NCBI GenBank assembly: GCA_016124455.1
Contig: WGNQ01000004.1
Coordinates: 62,001 to 126,000, forward strand
Origin: Sideroxydans sp.
Lineage (GTDB): Bacteria; Pseudomonadota; Gammaproteobacteria; Burkholderiales; Gallionellaceae
Length of the DNA: 64,000 bases
Direction of reading: 5' to 3'
Notes under the pieces: model-generated
Told to the model about the DNA's origin: nothing
Databases searched by the model: none
What the model saw: only the letters and a program-made list of their open reading frames with translations
Position numbers and translations under genes: made by a program
Part shown: positions 24,660 through 33,633 of the stretch, piece by piece
How the letters are laid out: every line of letters starts with the position of its first letter
Position numbering within the stretch: position 1 is the first letter of the stretch

Positions 24660-25022
24660 TTATCGGCCAAGAACGTCGTTTCTTGTGCTTTCGGCAATGG
24701 CCGCGGCTTGGGCAATCAGGTTGCCAGGAACGTTAAGCTCGGTAAGCGTGGCGCCAATGTGCTCCATGACAGCATCAAAATGCGAATCGTTGAGGCCTTG
24801 CGCTACAAGATGGGCATGTCCCCTTCTCATGTCTTCGCCGGTGTAGTTGTGCGGACCACCAAACGCCATGGTCAGAAAAGCCTTTTGCTTGGCGGCTTGC
24901 CTGTCCATGTCGACACCGTCAAAAAATCGTTTGATACGATCATCCTTTAAAACCTTGCGATAAAAAATATCTACTGCTGCGTTAACTGCAGGCTCGCCGC
25001 CAATTTCTTCATACAGGCTCAT
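24660..25022 (-). CDS. Truncated haemoglobin, group I (GlbN-like)
   Basis: Haem protein of 120 aa with the short 2-over-2 globin fold. MSLYEEIGGEPAVNAAVDIFYRKVL holds the group I N-terminus and the B10 tyrosine (Tyr21). FGGPHNYTGEDMR is typical of the E-helix region, and the proximal histidine is in RRGHAHLVAQGL (His69 or His71). Members bind O2 and NO, and some act as NO dioxygenases when supplied with electrons. It is the promoter-proximal gene of a two-gene unit with the 2Fe-2S reductase and is divergent from an NsrR-like repressor. The three genes suggest NO detoxification. Confidence 0.92.
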   Translation of the reverse strand: MSLYEEIGGEPAVNAAVDIFYRKVLKDDRIKRFFDGVDMDRQAAKQKAFLTMAFGGPHNYTGEDMRRGHAHLVAQGLNDSHFDAVMEHIGATLTELNVPGNLIAQAAAIAESTRNDVLGR

Positions 25023-25080
25023 TATTTGGTCCTTTCAATAGTCAATTAATCAATCTTCCGGCATTCCCGGCGATTGTATG

Positions 25081-25102
25081 AATGCACGTTCAAATGTATA
25101 TT
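25081..25102. promoter_or_regulatory. Imperfect inverted repeat near the truncated-haemoglobin promoter
   Basis: AATGCACGTTC and AAATGTATATT make a degenerate inverted repeat; 7 of 11 positions are complementary, with ATGCA- and ATGTA-type half-sites resembling those bound by NsrR. It lies about 60 bases upstream of the truncated-haemoglobin start. Weak evidence on its own; listed because of the strong palindrome nearby. Confidence 0.3.
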
Positions 25103-25128
25103 GATGAACAGTTTTTATATTCACCGCA

Positions 25129-25157
25129 CATAACATGCATTCTTTTTACATGTTATG
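25129..25157. promoter_or_regulatory. Palindromic operator candidate between NsrR-like gene and globin
   Basis: CATAACATG and CATGTTATG are perfect 9-base inverted arms separated by 11 bases in the divergent spacer. Both half-sites continue as AACATG(C/T)A, similar to NsrR-type half-sites. The repeat is 43 bases upstream of the regulator ATG and about 107 bases from the globin start, so it could control either or both. Binding by the adjacent regulator is inferred. Confidence 0.55.
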
Positions 25158-25200
25158 GTTCGAGAAATAATTTGTCAAGGAATGACTGAGCCAATTTGAT

Positions 25201-25650
25201 ATGCGCCTGACCCTCTATACCGATTATTCACTCCGAGTCCTGTTATATCTTGCATATAAACAAGACCAAACGGTTACCATTACGGAGTTGACGGAATTCT
25301 ATAATGTGTCAAGAAACCACTTGGTCAAGGTAGTACATGAGCTTGGAAAAAATGGGTATATCTTGACCAGCCGAGGCAAAAATGGGGGCATCCGGCTGGC
25401 TCGTTCTCCGGATGAAATTGCGATTGGTGAAGTAATAAGGGCGACAGAACCTGATATGGATTTGCTGGAGTGTTTTAATCCGGCAACGGATCAGTGTGTA
25501 ATTACCAAGGTGTGCAGCCTCAAATTTATCCTGTTTGAGGCAAAGGCAAATTTTGTCGCTGTTCTGGATAAATATACCCTTGCCGATGCAGCCAGAGCGG
25601 CAACGGGAAAGTCGCCGGAATTCAAATCCATACCAGTGGTACAGAGTTAG
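25201..25650 (+). CDS. nsrR: Rrf2-family [Fe-S] transcriptional regulator, NsrR-like
   Basis: NO-sensing repressor family. The 149-aa protein begins MRLTLYTDYSLRVLLYLA, close to the NsrR N-terminal signature. It has a winged helix-turn-helix (ITELTEFYNVSRNHLVKVVHEL) and three cysteines, Cys91, Cys99 and Cys105 (ECFNP...QCVITKVCSLK). These are placed as in characterised NsrR, whose [4Fe-4S] cluster reacts with NO. The first spacing is C-x7-C rather than the C-x4-C of E. coli. It is divergent from the globin-reductase unit. IscR is less likely because the cysteine pattern and the LCVITPAC-like segment fit NsrR better. Confidence 0.87.
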   Translation: MRLTLYTDYSLRVLLYLAYKQDQTVTITELTEFYNVSRNHLVKVVHELGKNGYILTSRGKNGGIRLARSPDEIAIGEVIRATEPDMDLLECFNPATDQCVITKVCSLKFILFEAKANFVAVLDKYTLADAARAATGKSPEFKSIPVVQS

Positions 25651-25673
25651 GCTATCAGCATTGACCTATAACG

Positions 25674-28211
25674 TTATTTGCTTTTCTTGGTAGAGGCAGA
25701 TGGCTTGGATGCTTTTTTCTTGGGCGCCACCTTTTTGGGAGCCGCTTTCTTGGCAGCGGCCTTTTTCGGGGGGGCTTTTTTCTGCGCACGTGCGGCAATC
25801 AACTCCAGGGCCTCTTCGAGGGAAACCTCATCCGGGCTCACATCTTTGGGTAGTGTCGCGTTGATTTTTCCATGACGCACATATGGCCCATAGCGGCCGT
25901 TACAGACCTCGACCGGTTTTTTGTCGTCAGGGTGCACACCGAGTTCGCGCAAAACGGTATTGGACGATTTGGCCTGGGCCAGCAATTCAACGGCACGGTC
26001 CAGCCCAATTGTAAAAATGCTGTCGCTTTTCGGAATGGATTTGAATTTTCCATCATGTCCAATATAGGGGCCAAAGCGACCTATATTAACGATAACACTC
26101 TTGCCGGATTCAGGATGTAATCCCAGTTCCTTTGGGAGTTGCAGCAATTGCAGCGCCATATCAAGATCGGCATTATCCGGACTGAGTTCTTTGGGCCAGG
26201 AAACGCGCTTGGGCTTTTTCTTTGCGCCCTCTTCCACTTCTCCCAACTGAACATAATAACCATAGGGGCCGCGCAACAGTAATATAGGCAAACCACTAGG
26301 ATCCTGGCCTAGTTCCTTGCGTGCCTCACCTTCAGTGGCGTCGCCGGACAAGTTACGGGTGTAATCGCATTCTGGATAGGCGGTGCAACCAATAAAACGC
26401 CCGCGCTTTCCAAGGCGGGTAGCCAATGGCTTGCCACATTTGGGACATGCTTCGTCAAGCAATTCCTGGGTGACGTCCTTGCGTTCGATATTCTTCTTTT
26501 CATGTACCAGCCGGTCGAAATGTTTCCAGAACCCATCCAGAACGGGGATCCAGTCACGCTTGCCTTCGGAAATTTCATCCAGCTCGTCTTCCATCTGTGC
26601 GGTAAAGCCGTAGTCCACGTAACGTGTGAAATGTTCAGTCAGGAAGCGATTGACAATACGGCCAACGTCAGTTGGTACGAAGCGCTTTTTATCAAGCAGG
26701 GCATATTCCCGGGCCTGTAGCGTGGAAATAATGCTGGCATAAGTTGAGGGACGTCCGATACCGTGTTCTTCCAGCGACTTGACTAGGCTGGCTTCGGAAA
26801 AACGCGGTGGGGGCTGGGTGAAATGCTGTTCACCAAATAATTTGTCCAGCGGCAGTATCTCGCCTTCTTCAAATGGTGGCAGCTTGCCACCATCTTCTTC
26901 CTCGGCATCGTCGGTGCTTTCCTGATAAACAGCAATAAAACCCGGGAAAATCAGGGTTTGGCCGCTGGCGCGAAACAGGGTGGTATCACCGCCCAGGCGG
27001 ATATCGACACTAACGGTGTCAAACCGGGCGGGTGACATCTGGCTTGCCAGGGTACGCTTCCAGATCATTTCGTATAAGCGAATCTGATCGACGGTGAGGT
27101 GGTCACGCAAACTGTCCGGCGTACGGGCGATGGATGTCGGGCGAATTGCCTCATGCGATTCCTGGGCATTCTTGCTCTTGTTCTTGTATACCGGGATCGT
27201 TTTGGGCAGATATTCCGCAGAAAAATTTTCGGAGATATAGCCACGCAATTCCTGCAGTGCTTCCTGCGCCAAGGTGACCGAATCGGTACGCATGTAGGTA
27301 ATCAGGCCGACAAGCTGCCCGCCAATATCAATGCCTTCATAAAGCTGTTGAGCAATACGCATGGTGCGATCGGCGGACATCCCCAGCTTGCGCACGGCCT
27401 CTTGTTGTAGGGTAGACGTAGTAAATGGCGCTGCGGCATAGCGCTGCCGGCCTTTACGATCAACACGCACAACGCGCGGCGGCAATTTGGCGGCGGAAAT
27501 GGTATCGAAAATTTTCCGGTATTCGGCCTCACTGCCGATGCTCAATTGTTCGACTTTGTTGCCCTGATATTGAAACAGTTTTGCCGTAAAACCCTGGCTG
27601 TTTTTTTGACTGTCCAAATGCACCGTCCAGTATTCCTGGGAACGGAATGCTTCGATCTCGAGCTCGCGTTCGACAATCAGGCGCAATGCCGGACTTTGCA
27701 CACGCCCGGCAGACAGCCCGGGGCGTATTTTGCGCCACAACAGCGGTGAAAGATTAAACCCAACCAGATAATCAAGCGCCCGGCGTGCCTGCTGTGCGTT
27801 TACCAGCGGAACGGAAATCTCGCGCGGATGGGCCACGGCCTCACGTACGGCATTCTGGGTGATTTCGTAAAAGGCAACGCGATGCATGGGCTTGTTCTTC
27901 AGGCCGCGCTTGCCTTTAAGCATTTCCGAAATATGCCAGGCAATGGCCTCGCCTTCGCGGTCCGGGTCGGTTGCCAGATAAATGTGGTCAGCCGCGGCCG
28001 CGGCTTTGGCTATGGCATCTACATGCTTGCTGTTGCGCGCGATGGTTTCGTATTTCATGGTGAAGCCATTTTCCGTATCGATGGCGCCGCTTTTGGGAAC
28101 AAGATCGCGTACATGGCCATAGGAAGCGAGAACTTCAAAGTCCTTGCCAAGGTACTTTTTCAGCGTCTTGGCCTTGGCCGGGGATTCAACAATCAGAAGA
28201 TTGGCAGTCAT
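25674..28211 (-). CDS. topA: DNA topoisomerase I
   Basis: Type IA topoisomerase that relaxes negative supercoils. The start is placed at MTANLLIVESPAKAKTL (845 aa); the track ORF adds 34 upstream residues that overlap the smg region. TOPRIM elements ATDPDREGEAIAWH and the active-site tyrosine in LITYMRTDSV are present. One C4 zinc finger (CPKCGKPL...GCTAYPEC) is followed by C-terminal repeat domains (GPYVRHGKIN-type). The protein ends in a Lys/Ala/Pro-rich tail with repeated AAKKAAPKK-like units, which probably binds DNA or RNA. It is last in the dprA-smg-topA order common in proteobacteria. Confidence 0.96.
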   Translation of the reverse strand: MTANLLIVESPAKAKTLKKYLGKDFEVLASYGHVRDLVPKSGAIDTENGFTMKYETIARNSKHVDAIAKAAAAADHIYLATDPDREGEAIAWHISEMLKGKRGLKNKPMHRVAFYEITQNAVREAVAHPREISVPLVNAQQARRALDYLVGFNLSPLLWRKIRPGLSAGRVQSPALRLIVERELEIEAFRSQEYWTVHLDSQKNSQGFTAKLFQYQGNKVEQLSIGSEAEYRKIFDTISAAKLPPRVVRVDRKGRQRYAAAPFTTSTLQQEAVRKLGMSADRTMRIAQQLYEGIDIGGQLVGLITYMRTDSVTLAQEALQELRGYISENFSAEYLPKTIPVYKNKSKNAQESHEAIRPTSIARTPDSLRDHLTVDQIRLYEMIWKRTLASQMSPARFDTVSVDIRLGGDTTLFRASGQTLIFPGFIAVYQESTDDAEEEDGGKLPPFEEGEILPLDKLFGEQHFTQPPPRFSEASLVKSLEEHGIGRPSTYASIISTLQAREYALLDKKRFVPTDVGRIVNRFLTEHFTRYVDYGFTAQMEDELDEISEGKRDWIPVLDGFWKHFDRLVHEKKNIERKDVTQELLDEACPKCGKPLATRLGKRGRFIGCTAYPECDYTRNLSGDATEGEARKELGQDPSGLPILLLRGPYGYYVQLGEVEEGAKKKPKRVSWPKELSPDNADLDMALQLLQLPKELGLHPESGKSVIVNIGRFGPYIGHDGKFKSIPKSDSIFTIGLDRAVELLAQAKSSNTVLRELGVHPDDKKPVEVCNGRYGPYVRHGKINATLPKDVSPDEVSLEEALELIAARAQKKAPPKKAAAKKAAPKKVAPKKKASKPSASTKKSK

Positions 28212-28234
28212 ACTGGATAAATTTCCGGGCAAGG

Positions 28235-28690
28235 TTAATGTAATTGGCTGGCATCCGCCGGCGTCAGGAGTTCCTCTACCAGCATTGCATCCAGATCTTC
28301 GTGCAAATTCCACAGAACCATTAACGCGATCAGTTTTACCTTGTCCAGGGACAGGTTCTCCCGCCCCAGAGCCACAGCACGGTCAATGATCATTTCCCGT
28401 TCTACCGGGGTGATCATCTTGTTTTGTTCCCAGAAGGTCAGAAAGCGGAGCGCTTCCATGCTGATGCGCTTGGTTTCCAATTCGGCATAACAGCGAACCC
28501 CGCTCTGGTTAATGGTTGCCGGATAATCTGCAATGGTTAGGCGTTTCAGGCCGGACAGCCAGGTCAGTGCCAGATGAATATCGTCGTCTTCAAAGCCTGC
28601 GGCCGTTAATTTAAGGGAAAGTTTATCGGAATCGGGGTAGCTCCCAGCATCAAAATAGCTCTCGAACAAAAACATTAGAATTTCAAACAT
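28235..28690 (-). CDS. smg: Smg family protein (DUF494)
   Basis: Conserved protein of unknown biochemical role. The 151-aa product begins MFEILMFLFESYFDAG, the typical Smg start, and continues with DDIHLALTWLSGLKRL and EMIIDRAVAL. It is acidic, mostly helical, and has no signal peptide. It lies between dprA and topA, a context kept across many beta- and gammaproteobacteria. Confidence 0.93.
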   Translation of the reverse strand: MFEILMFLFESYFDAGSYPDSDKLSLKLTAAGFEDDDIHLALTWLSGLKRLTIADYPATINQSGVRCYAELETKRISMEALRFLTFWEQNKMITPVEREMIIDRAVALGRENLSLDKVKLIALMVLWNLHEDLDAMLVEELLTPADASQLH

Positions 28691-28711
28691 GATACCCCGT
28701 AAAATTATGAC

Positions 28712-29788
28712 TTACCCTATGCGCTGGTACAGGCCTCCCGGTAATGCAGCTACCCGATCTTCCAGTTCTAACTGCAACAGGATGGCGGATAGTGCTTCAA
28801 TCGTCAAGCCACTACGCAAACTCAAAGTATCGAGGTCAACGGGATCAAAACCCAGATGAAGATAGAGGGGATGCTCGTCAGCAACAGGATTTTCGCCCGT
28901 TGAACCTACGGCAAAAAGTCCTTTCAGTTCATCCAGGATATCCTGGGCGCATTCCACCAGTTTCGCCCCTTGCTTGATCAGATGGTGGCAGCCCTTGGTC
29001 TGTGGTGAATGAATCGAACCCGGAATGGCGAATACTTCCCTGCCCTGCTCCAGAGCCATACGGGCAGTAATCAGCGAACCACTTTGCAGGGAGGCCTCGA
29101 CCACCAGGCAACCCAGGCTGAGTCCGCTGATGATGCGGTTACGCCGCGGGAAATTTGCCGCCAGCGGCGGCGTGCCCAAGGGAAACTCCGAAATCAGCAA
29201 TCCTTGTGCTGCCAGCAAGTGGGCAAGTTCGCGGTTGGCAGCCGGGTAAACCTTATCCATTCCGGTGCCTATTACGGCAATACTGCCGGCGGAACTACGT
29301 AAACCGCCGCGATGGGCTGCGGCATCTATGCCATGCGCCAGGCCGCTGACGATACACAGGCCGGCAATACCAAGTGTTTGCGCGAAAGCCTCGGCATTGC
29401 TTAAGCCCTGTGGGGTGGCGTTGCGGCTGCCGACGATGGCCAGCGCAGAACTGTTTAAAAGTTCACGCCGTCCCTTTATATAAAGCAGTGGTGGGGGATC
29501 GGGAATATTGAGCAGGGCTTGTGGGTAATCGGGGTCGGCCAGCGTGACTATCCCATTGCCCGGGCTATCCAGCCAGTCGGCCAGTTGCAGCAAAAGGGTT
29601 TCGTCGATGTCCTGTGCAATGGCTTCCGCCACTGCAGGTTTAACATGTTGCCTGAGTGAAGATACGGGAGTGGTAAAAACGGCGGTGGGTGACCCGAAGA
29701 CCTGCAACAACCGGCGCAATCCTTCGCCCCCCAAGCCCGGCACCTGGCTCAGGGCAACCCATGAGGCAAGTTCCGGATCTATCGGCAT
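28712..29788 (-). CDS. dprA: DNA-processing protein DprA (Smf)
   Basis: Loads RecA on incoming single-stranded DNA in natural transformation. The 358-aa protein has an N-terminal helical region (WVALSQVPGLGGEGLRRLL) and the Rossmann-like core with AIVGSRNATPQGL, VSGLAHGIDAAAHRG and FPRRNRIISGLS. A C-terminal winged-helix-like DprA domain (DLDTLSLRSGLTIEALSAIL) follows. It is full length, so the organism retains at least this competence gene; other competence genes are not in the window. Confidence 0.96.
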   Translation of the reverse strand: MPIDPELASWVALSQVPGLGGEGLRRLLQVFGSPTAVFTTPVSSLRQHVKPAVAEAIAQDIDETLLLQLADWLDSPGNGIVTLADPDYPQALLNIPDPPPLLYIKGRRELLNSSALAIVGSRNATPQGLSNAEAFAQTLGIAGLCIVSGLAHGIDAAAHRGGLRSSAGSIAVIGTGMDKVYPAANRELAHLLAAQGLLISEFPLGTPPLAANFPRRNRIISGLSLGCLVVEASLQSGSLITARMALEQGREVFAIPGSIHSPQTKGCHHLIKQGAKLVECAQDILDELKGLFAVGSTGENPVADEHPLYLHLGFDPVDLDTLSLRSGLTIEALSAILLQLELEDRVAALPGGLYQRIG

Positions 29789-29799
29789 GGCACACTGAC

Positions 29800-30819
29800 T
29801 CAGGGTGTTTTGGCAATATCCAGCAGTTCTACCGGCAGTTTGGTTTGCATCACCAGCGCATAGGAAACCTTGTCAAAAGTACGGAACACGAACAGAAGGC
29901 CATAACGGACATCCGGCAATGCAAGAGGTTTGCCCCCATCTTCTATGACTTCGCCCTTGTGATATAGCGCCAGCACATGGCCATTTTCCACGCCATCGCG
30001 CTGTCCCTTGTTGATGGTTACGATCGTATTCTGGCCTGCTTGCGAAACACCGCCATAAATTGAGATAACACGTGCGGAGATAGCCGAATCCGGCGCGCGA
30101 GGAATGTAGTTGTTGATTTGTGTGCTGATGGCTTGGACAAGACGGTCGCCCTTGTTGATTTCCTCTATTGCCTTGGATATTTTCAGCGTGCTGACATTAC
30201 CAAAATTCTGTACTGTCGCGTCACCGAGATAAGTCGCTTCATAGCCCAGCAACTCATGAGTGTCAGGATCGACCAGTTCCTTGCCGGGGCGATAAATCTG
30301 CCAGGTAAGCCCCTTGTCCTGGGGCAGGTTTGTAACGTAGGCGATATCGTTGGTGCCGAGAATTACCCGTCCTTCATAGGTACCAACAATTCTGGGTGCA
30401 TTGGCGAGCTCGTCTTTTCCAATAACCAGCGGACGGCTCAGGAAAGGGATAATGTCCGCAGAAGGGATGCTGGGGATGGCATCATGCGAGCTGGCCTCGA
30501 CGCGGACTTGCGGGGACAGCTTGATTACATCGGACGGCTCTGCAGGAGCCTCGCCGATTCTTAACGTGCCAGTCCGGCGATCCAGCACGATCACCTGACC
30601 CGGATAAATCCAGTGCGGATCCTTGATCGAATCCTTGTTCATACCCCATATCTGGGGCCATTTCCAGGGATCCTTGAAGAACATGGCAGAGATATCCCAC
30701 AGTGTGTCGCCTTTTACCACGATGTGACGATCCGGCGCGTTGCTGCGAATTTCAGGGGTGGCGGCAACAGCGAAGGCAGGCAACAAACAGCAAATCAGCG
30801 ATATAATTAACTTGTGCAT
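29800..30819 (-). CDS. Secreted LysM-domain protein
   Basis: Cell-envelope protein with one LysM peptidoglycan-binding domain. The start is set at MHKLIISLICCLLPAFAVAA, a clear Sec signal peptide, giving 339 aa. The track ORF has 21 extra residues with no signal function. LysM follows at about residues 32-80 (HIVVKGDTLWDISAMFFKDPWKWPQIW...HWIYPGQVIVL). The rest is beta-rich (YEGRVILGTNDIAYV, RVISIYGGVSQAGQNTIVTINKGQRDGV) and lacks a known catalytic motif. It lies next to dprA and opposite def, a placement common in betaproteobacteria. Exact role unknown. Confidence 0.88.
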   Translation of the reverse strand: MHKLIISLICCLLPAFAVAATPEIRSNAPDRHIVVKGDTLWDISAMFFKDPWKWPQIWGMNKDSIKDPHWIYPGQVIVLDRRTGTLRIGEAPAEPSDVIKLSPQVRVEASSHDAIPSIPSADIIPFLSRPLVIGKDELANAPRIVGTYEGRVILGTNDIAYVTNLPQDKGLTWQIYRPGKELVDPDTHELLGYEATYLGDATVQNFGNVSTLKISKAIEEINKGDRLVQAISTQINNYIPRAPDSAISARVISIYGGVSQAGQNTIVTINKGQRDGVENGHVLALYHKGEVIEDGGKPLALPDVRYGLLFVFRTFDKVSYALVMQTKLPVELLDIAKTP

Positions 30820-30908
30820 GGAAACCCCAGCAGAGTGATGAAGAATGCGCGCAATGCTCGCGCGGCGGATTAAATTCTGCATCTAGTTATTTAAATTAGC
30901 AAGCATTT

Positions 30909-31412
30909 ATGGCACTTCTGAAAATATTGCAATATCCGGACGAGCGGCTGCACAAGGTTGCAAAAAAAGTGCAGGCCGTGACGGATGATACCCGCAAACT
31001 CATCCGCGACATGGCGGAAACCATGTATGCAGCACCCGGTGTCGGCCTGGCGGCGACCCAAGTGGATGTTCACGAGCGGATTATCGTGGTGGACATTTCC
31101 GATATGCACGACGACCTGGTTGTACTGATCAATCCGGAATTGGTTGCCAGCAATGGCGGACGCGAACATGAAGAGGGCTGCCTGTCGGTGCCGGGCATTT
31201 ATGAAAATGTCCGGCGAGCCGAACAGATTACTGTGCGCGCCCTGAATGAACAGGGCGAAACATTCACACTGGAAGCGGATGGTTTGCTGGCGATCTGTAT
31301 CCAGCACGAGATGGACCATCTGGAGGGCAAGGTTTTCGTCGAATACCTGTCGCCACTCAAGCAATCGCGCATCCGGGCCAAACTCAAAAAACATCGCCGC
31401 GAGACGCTGTAA
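30909..31412 (+). CDS. def: Peptide deformylase
   Basis: Metalloenzyme that removes the N-formyl group from nascent proteins. The 167-aa product carries all three motifs: [17 protein letters not shown] and [12 protein letters not shown]. Together these supply the metal-binding Cys and two His plus the catalytic Glu. It is followed 12 bases later by fmt, so formylation and deformylation genes form one operon. Confidence 0.98.
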   Translation: MALLKILQYPDERLHKVAKKVQAVTDDTRKLIRDMAETMYAAPGVGLAATQVDVHERIIVVDISDMHDDLVVLINPELVASNGGREHEEGCLSVPGIYENVRRAEQITVRALNEQGETFTLEADGLLAICIQHEMDHLEGKVFVEYLSPLKQSRIRAKLKKHRRETL

Positions 31413-31424
31413 CGGGATGTTTCC

Positions 31425-32360
31425 TTGAAAATCATTTTTGCCGGTACCCCGCAGTTCGCAGCCTCCGCACTGGAGGCGCTGCTGGCCAACGGGCATACGG
31501 TAATCGCAGTATTGACTCAGCCGGACCGGCCGGCAGGGCGCGGCATGCGGCTTGCCGCCAGTCCGGTCAAGCAGCTGGCTCTGCAGCATGGTTTGCCAGT
31601 ACTGCAGCCGACCACGCTGAAGGCCACAGAAATCCAGCAGCAGCTTGCCGGTTATCAGGCCGATGTCATGGTGGTTGCCGCCTATGGCCTGCTGTTGCCA
31701 GCGGCGGTTTTGCAATTACCGCGTTACGGTTGCCTGAACATTCATGCTTCGCTGTTGCCGCGCTGGCGCGGCGCAGCACCGATCCAGCGCGCCATTCTGG
31801 CGGGTGACGGTGAAACCGGCATTACCATCATGCAGATGGACGAGGGGCTGGATACCGGGGATATGCTGTTCAAGCGCACCTGTCCGATCGGCACAAAAGA
31901 CACAGCGCAGACACTGCATGACACCCTGGCCAGCCTGGGGGCGCGAGCTGTTGTAGAGGCCTTGCAGCAACTGAAACAGAGATCCCTTGAGCCGATAGCG
32001 CAGGACAGCGCGCAGGCGACCTATGCTGCCAAGCTGACCAAGGCCGAGGCGCAGATCGACTGGTCCAAAGATGCTGCCGAAATTGAGCGCGCGGTGCGGG
32101 CATACAATCCGTTCCCGGTTGCTGTCTCGATTTGCAAGGCCACCCCGATCAAAATCTGGCAGGCCGATATTTATACAGGCGATATGCACGGTGAACCAGG
32201 AACAGTGCTGGCGGTGGAAAGAGAAGGCATCATAGTTGCCAGCGGACGCGGTGCGTTGCGCCTGCAGGTGTTACAGCGCCCCGGCGCCAAGGCATTGCCG
32301 GCGGCGCAGTTTATTCAGGGATTCGCACTGCATCCGGGCGACCGGTTCACGTCCGCCTGA
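31425..32360 (+). CDS. fmt: Methionyl-tRNA formyltransferase
   Basis: Formylates initiator Met-tRNA using 10-formyltetrahydrofolate. The 311-aa protein starts MKIIFAGTPQFAASALEAL and contains the catalytic NIHASLLPRWRGAAPIQRAIL with the conserved Asn and His. A C-terminal OB-like domain (GTVLAVEREGIIVASGRGALRLQ) follows. It lies between def and rsmB with minimal spacing. Confidence 0.97.
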   Translation: MKIIFAGTPQFAASALEALLANGHTVIAVLTQPDRPAGRGMRLAASPVKQLALQHGLPVLQPTTLKATEIQQQLAGYQADVMVVAAYGLLLPAAVLQLPRYGCLNIHASLLPRWRGAAPIQRAILAGDGETGITIMQMDEGLDTGDMLFKRTCPIGTKDTAQTLHDTLASLGARAVVEALQQLKQRSLEPIAQDSAQATYAAKLTKAEAQIDWSKDAAEIERAVRAYNPFPVAVSICKATPIKIWQADIYTGDMHGEPGTVLAVEREGIIVASGRGALRLQVLQRPGAKALPAAQFIQGFALHPGDRFTSA

Positions 32361-32361
32361 C

Positions 32362-33633
32362 ATGCTGATTACTCAACTCGGCGCCAGTCAGGTCGTTTGC
32401 CAGGTATTGGGCGGGCGCAACCTGAACCAGGCGCTGGAGGCATATTTGCGGTCGGCGCCCAAACTGTCACCGCAGCAACGTGCTGCCTTGCGCGACCTGT
32501 GTTTTGGCACGCTGCGCTTTTACCGTCGCCTCGACTGGCTGCTCCGGCAACTGCTGCATCAACCGGCCAAGGATGCGCAGCTGCGTTGTCTATTGCTGGT
32601 GGCGCTGTACCAGCTGCTGTACAGCAAATCCGCCGCCCATGCGATCGTTGACCATGCAGTGCAGGCTGTACGCAAGCGTAATGCCGCAGCAAGCGGGCTG
32701 GTGAACGCGGTGTTGCGGAACTTCCTGCGCAATCGGGACACGCTGCTGGCTGCTGCCGAGCGGGATGAGGAAGCGCGCTATGCTTATCCGCAATGGTGGA
32801 TAGATGCCATCAAGTCACAATATGGCGCAAAAGCCGAGGCGATCCTGCTTGCCGGCAACCAACATCCGCCGATGACATTGCGCGTGAATAATCGGCGCAT
32901 CACAGCCGTGGAATACCTGCAATTTCTGGCCCAACATGAAATTGCGGCCAGTATTATTGCGCCGGATGCGATCTTGCTCGGCCACCCGCTGGCGGTCGAT
33001 AAATTGCCTGGATTTTTTGACGGACTGGTGTCGGTACAGGATGCGGGCGCACAGTATGCAGCGTATTTGCTCGATGTGCATGACGGGATGCGTGTACTGG
33101 ATGCATGTTCCGCTCCCGGCGGAAAAAGCGCGCACCTGCTGGAGTCGGCACAGATCGAACTGCTCGCCCTGGACAAGGATGAGCAACGCTTGGCCAAAGT
33201 GCGGGAGAACGTAGAGCGTCTGCAATTGCGGGCCGAATTGCGCTGCGGCGATGCTGCCCAGCCCGAGGGCTGGTGGGATGGCAAACCATTTCAGCGGATC
33301 CTGGCCGATGTGCCGTGTTCTGCTTCAGGCGTGGTACGGCGCCATCCCGATATCAAATGGTTGCGCCGACCCGAAGACATCGATGGATTTGCGCAGCAGC
33401 AGTTGCAAATTCTCAAGGCGTTGTGGCGGCTGCTGGCAAGTGATGGTAAATTGCTCTATGCAACCTGTTCCGTTTTCGCCCGGGAGAACCAGCAAGTCAT
33501 CGATGAATTCAAGCGACAGCAAGATGACGCCCGGTCTATACCCTTGTCCGTAGCCAATATGAATGAAGGGCAGCTTTTACCCGATGAACAGCATGACGGC
33601 TTCTACTACGCCTTATTGCATAAATCCGCATAA
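32362..33633 (+). CDS. rsmB: 16S rRNA (cytosine967-C5)-methyltransferase
   Basis: SAM-dependent rRNA methyltransferase (Sun/Fmu). The start is placed at MLITQLGASQVVCQVLGG, one base after the fmt stop codon, giving 423 aa; the longer track ORF overlaps fmt. It has an N-terminal NusB-like RNA-binding domain (about residues 1-130) and the catalytic domain with DACSAPGGKSAHLLE, LADVPCSASGVVRRHPDIKW and LLYATCSVFARENQ. The two catalytic cysteines are present. Confidence 0.96.
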   Translation: MLITQLGASQVVCQVLGGRNLNQALEAYLRSAPKLSPQQRAALRDLCFGTLRFYRRLDWLLRQLLHQPAKDAQLRCLLLVALYQLLYSKSAAHAIVDHAVQAVRKRNAAASGLVNAVLRNFLRNRDTLLAAAERDEEARYAYPQWWIDAIKSQYGAKAEAILLAGNQHPPMTLRVNNRRITAVEYLQFLAQHEIAASIIAPDAILLGHPLAVDKLPGFFDGLVSVQDAGAQYAAYLLDVHDGMRVLDACSAPGGKSAHLLESAQIELLALDKDEQRLAKVRENVERLQLRAELRCGDAAQPEGWWDGKPFQRILADVPCSASGVVRRHPDIKWLRRPEDIDGFAQQQLQILKALWRLLASDGKLLYATCSVFARENQQVIDEFKRQQDDARSIPLSVANMNEGQLLPDEQHDGFYYALLHKSA

